Shown here: positions 6,357-6,381 of the stretch, one piece after another
Layout: every line of letters starts with the position of its first letter
Numbering within the stretch: the stretch's first letter is position 1
Source: Roseovarius sp.
Lineage (GTDB): Bacteria > Pseudomonadota > Alphaproteobacteria > Rhodobacterales > Rhodobacteraceae
Assembly: GCA_007125415.1 (NCBI GenBank)
Contig: SLDH01000201.1
Coordinates: 1-6,381 of the forward strand
Length of the DNA stretch: 6,381 bases
Reading direction: 5' to 3'
Position numbers and translations under genes: made by a program
Notes under the pieces: generated by a model
Databases searched by the model: none
What the model was told of the DNA's origin: nothing
Seen by the model: the letters and a program-made list of their open reading frames with translations, nothing else

Positions 6357-6381
6357 GGCTCCGTGGCTCAACTGGATAGAG
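6357..6381 (+). tRNA. tRNA, probably tRNA-Arg, 3' partial (cut by window edge)
   Basis: The last 25 bases match the 5' part of a tRNA: a 7-nt acceptor strand GGCTCCG, T8, a D-stem GCTC, a D-loop AACTGGATA with the invariant GG, and the start of the returning strand GAG. The loop with A after GG (CTGGATAG) is typical of bacterial arginine tRNAs, where A20 is an identity element. The anticodon lies beyond the window, so the isoacceptor cannot be read. Confidence 0.75.

Noticed and set aside
1..6381. CRISPR arrays, insertion sequences or prophage genes
   Set aside because: No regularly spaced repeats, transposase, integrase or terminal inverted repeats were seen on either strand.

Overview
The window is GC-rich DNA that looks alphaproteobacterial, most likely Rhodobacterales (Roseobacter/Paracoccus-like). 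This rests on codon usage, on a DUF6525-type small protein, on a glutathione-dependent formaldehyde dehydrogenase and on a ZigA/DUF1826 pair. The assignment comes from remembered family resemblance, not from a search.

Layout. At the left, on the plus strand, is the C-terminal part of an SLC13/CitM-like permease with an RCK_C (TrkA-C) domain (1-944, cut by the window edge). A small, charged hypothetical protein follows (1055-1402). A gene-free convergent gap (1403-1531) separates these from the main feature, a five-gene minus-strand operon read from right to left: a CobW/COG0523 GTPase (6130-5015), a second COG0523 GTPase of the ZigA type (4932-3712), a DUF1826 protein (3715-3062), a class III alcohol dehydrogenase (3039-1876) and a DUF6525-like small protein (1879-1532). 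Two of the junctions are 4-bp ATGA overlaps, one is a 22-bp gap and one is an 82-bp gap, so a single transcript is likely. Upstream of the operon is a sigma70-like promoter with a 17-bp spacer. Within and next to that spacer lies an AT-rich element resembling a Zur (zinc uptake regulator) box. At the right edge a plus-strand tRNA gene, probably tRNA-Arg, begins at 6357 with its own plausible promoter.

How the genes may work together. COG0523 GTPases are metal-insertase/metallochaperone proteins, and the ZigA branch is linked to zinc starvation; DUF1826 is a recurrent neighbour. The most interesting point is that the operon's class III alcohol dehydrogenase keeps its catalytic zinc ligands (C40, H62, C169) but has lost two of the four structural-zinc cysteines (D92 and I98, with C95 and C106 kept). 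Together with the Zur-like box this suggests a zinc-sparing formaldehyde-detoxification enzyme, expressed when zinc is scarce and perhaps metallated by the co-encoded GTPases. The DUF1826 protein also carries an HxD...H...R pattern reminiscent of Fe(II)/2-oxoglutarate oxygenases. These functional links are inference; the motifs, overlaps and coordinates are read directly from the sequence.
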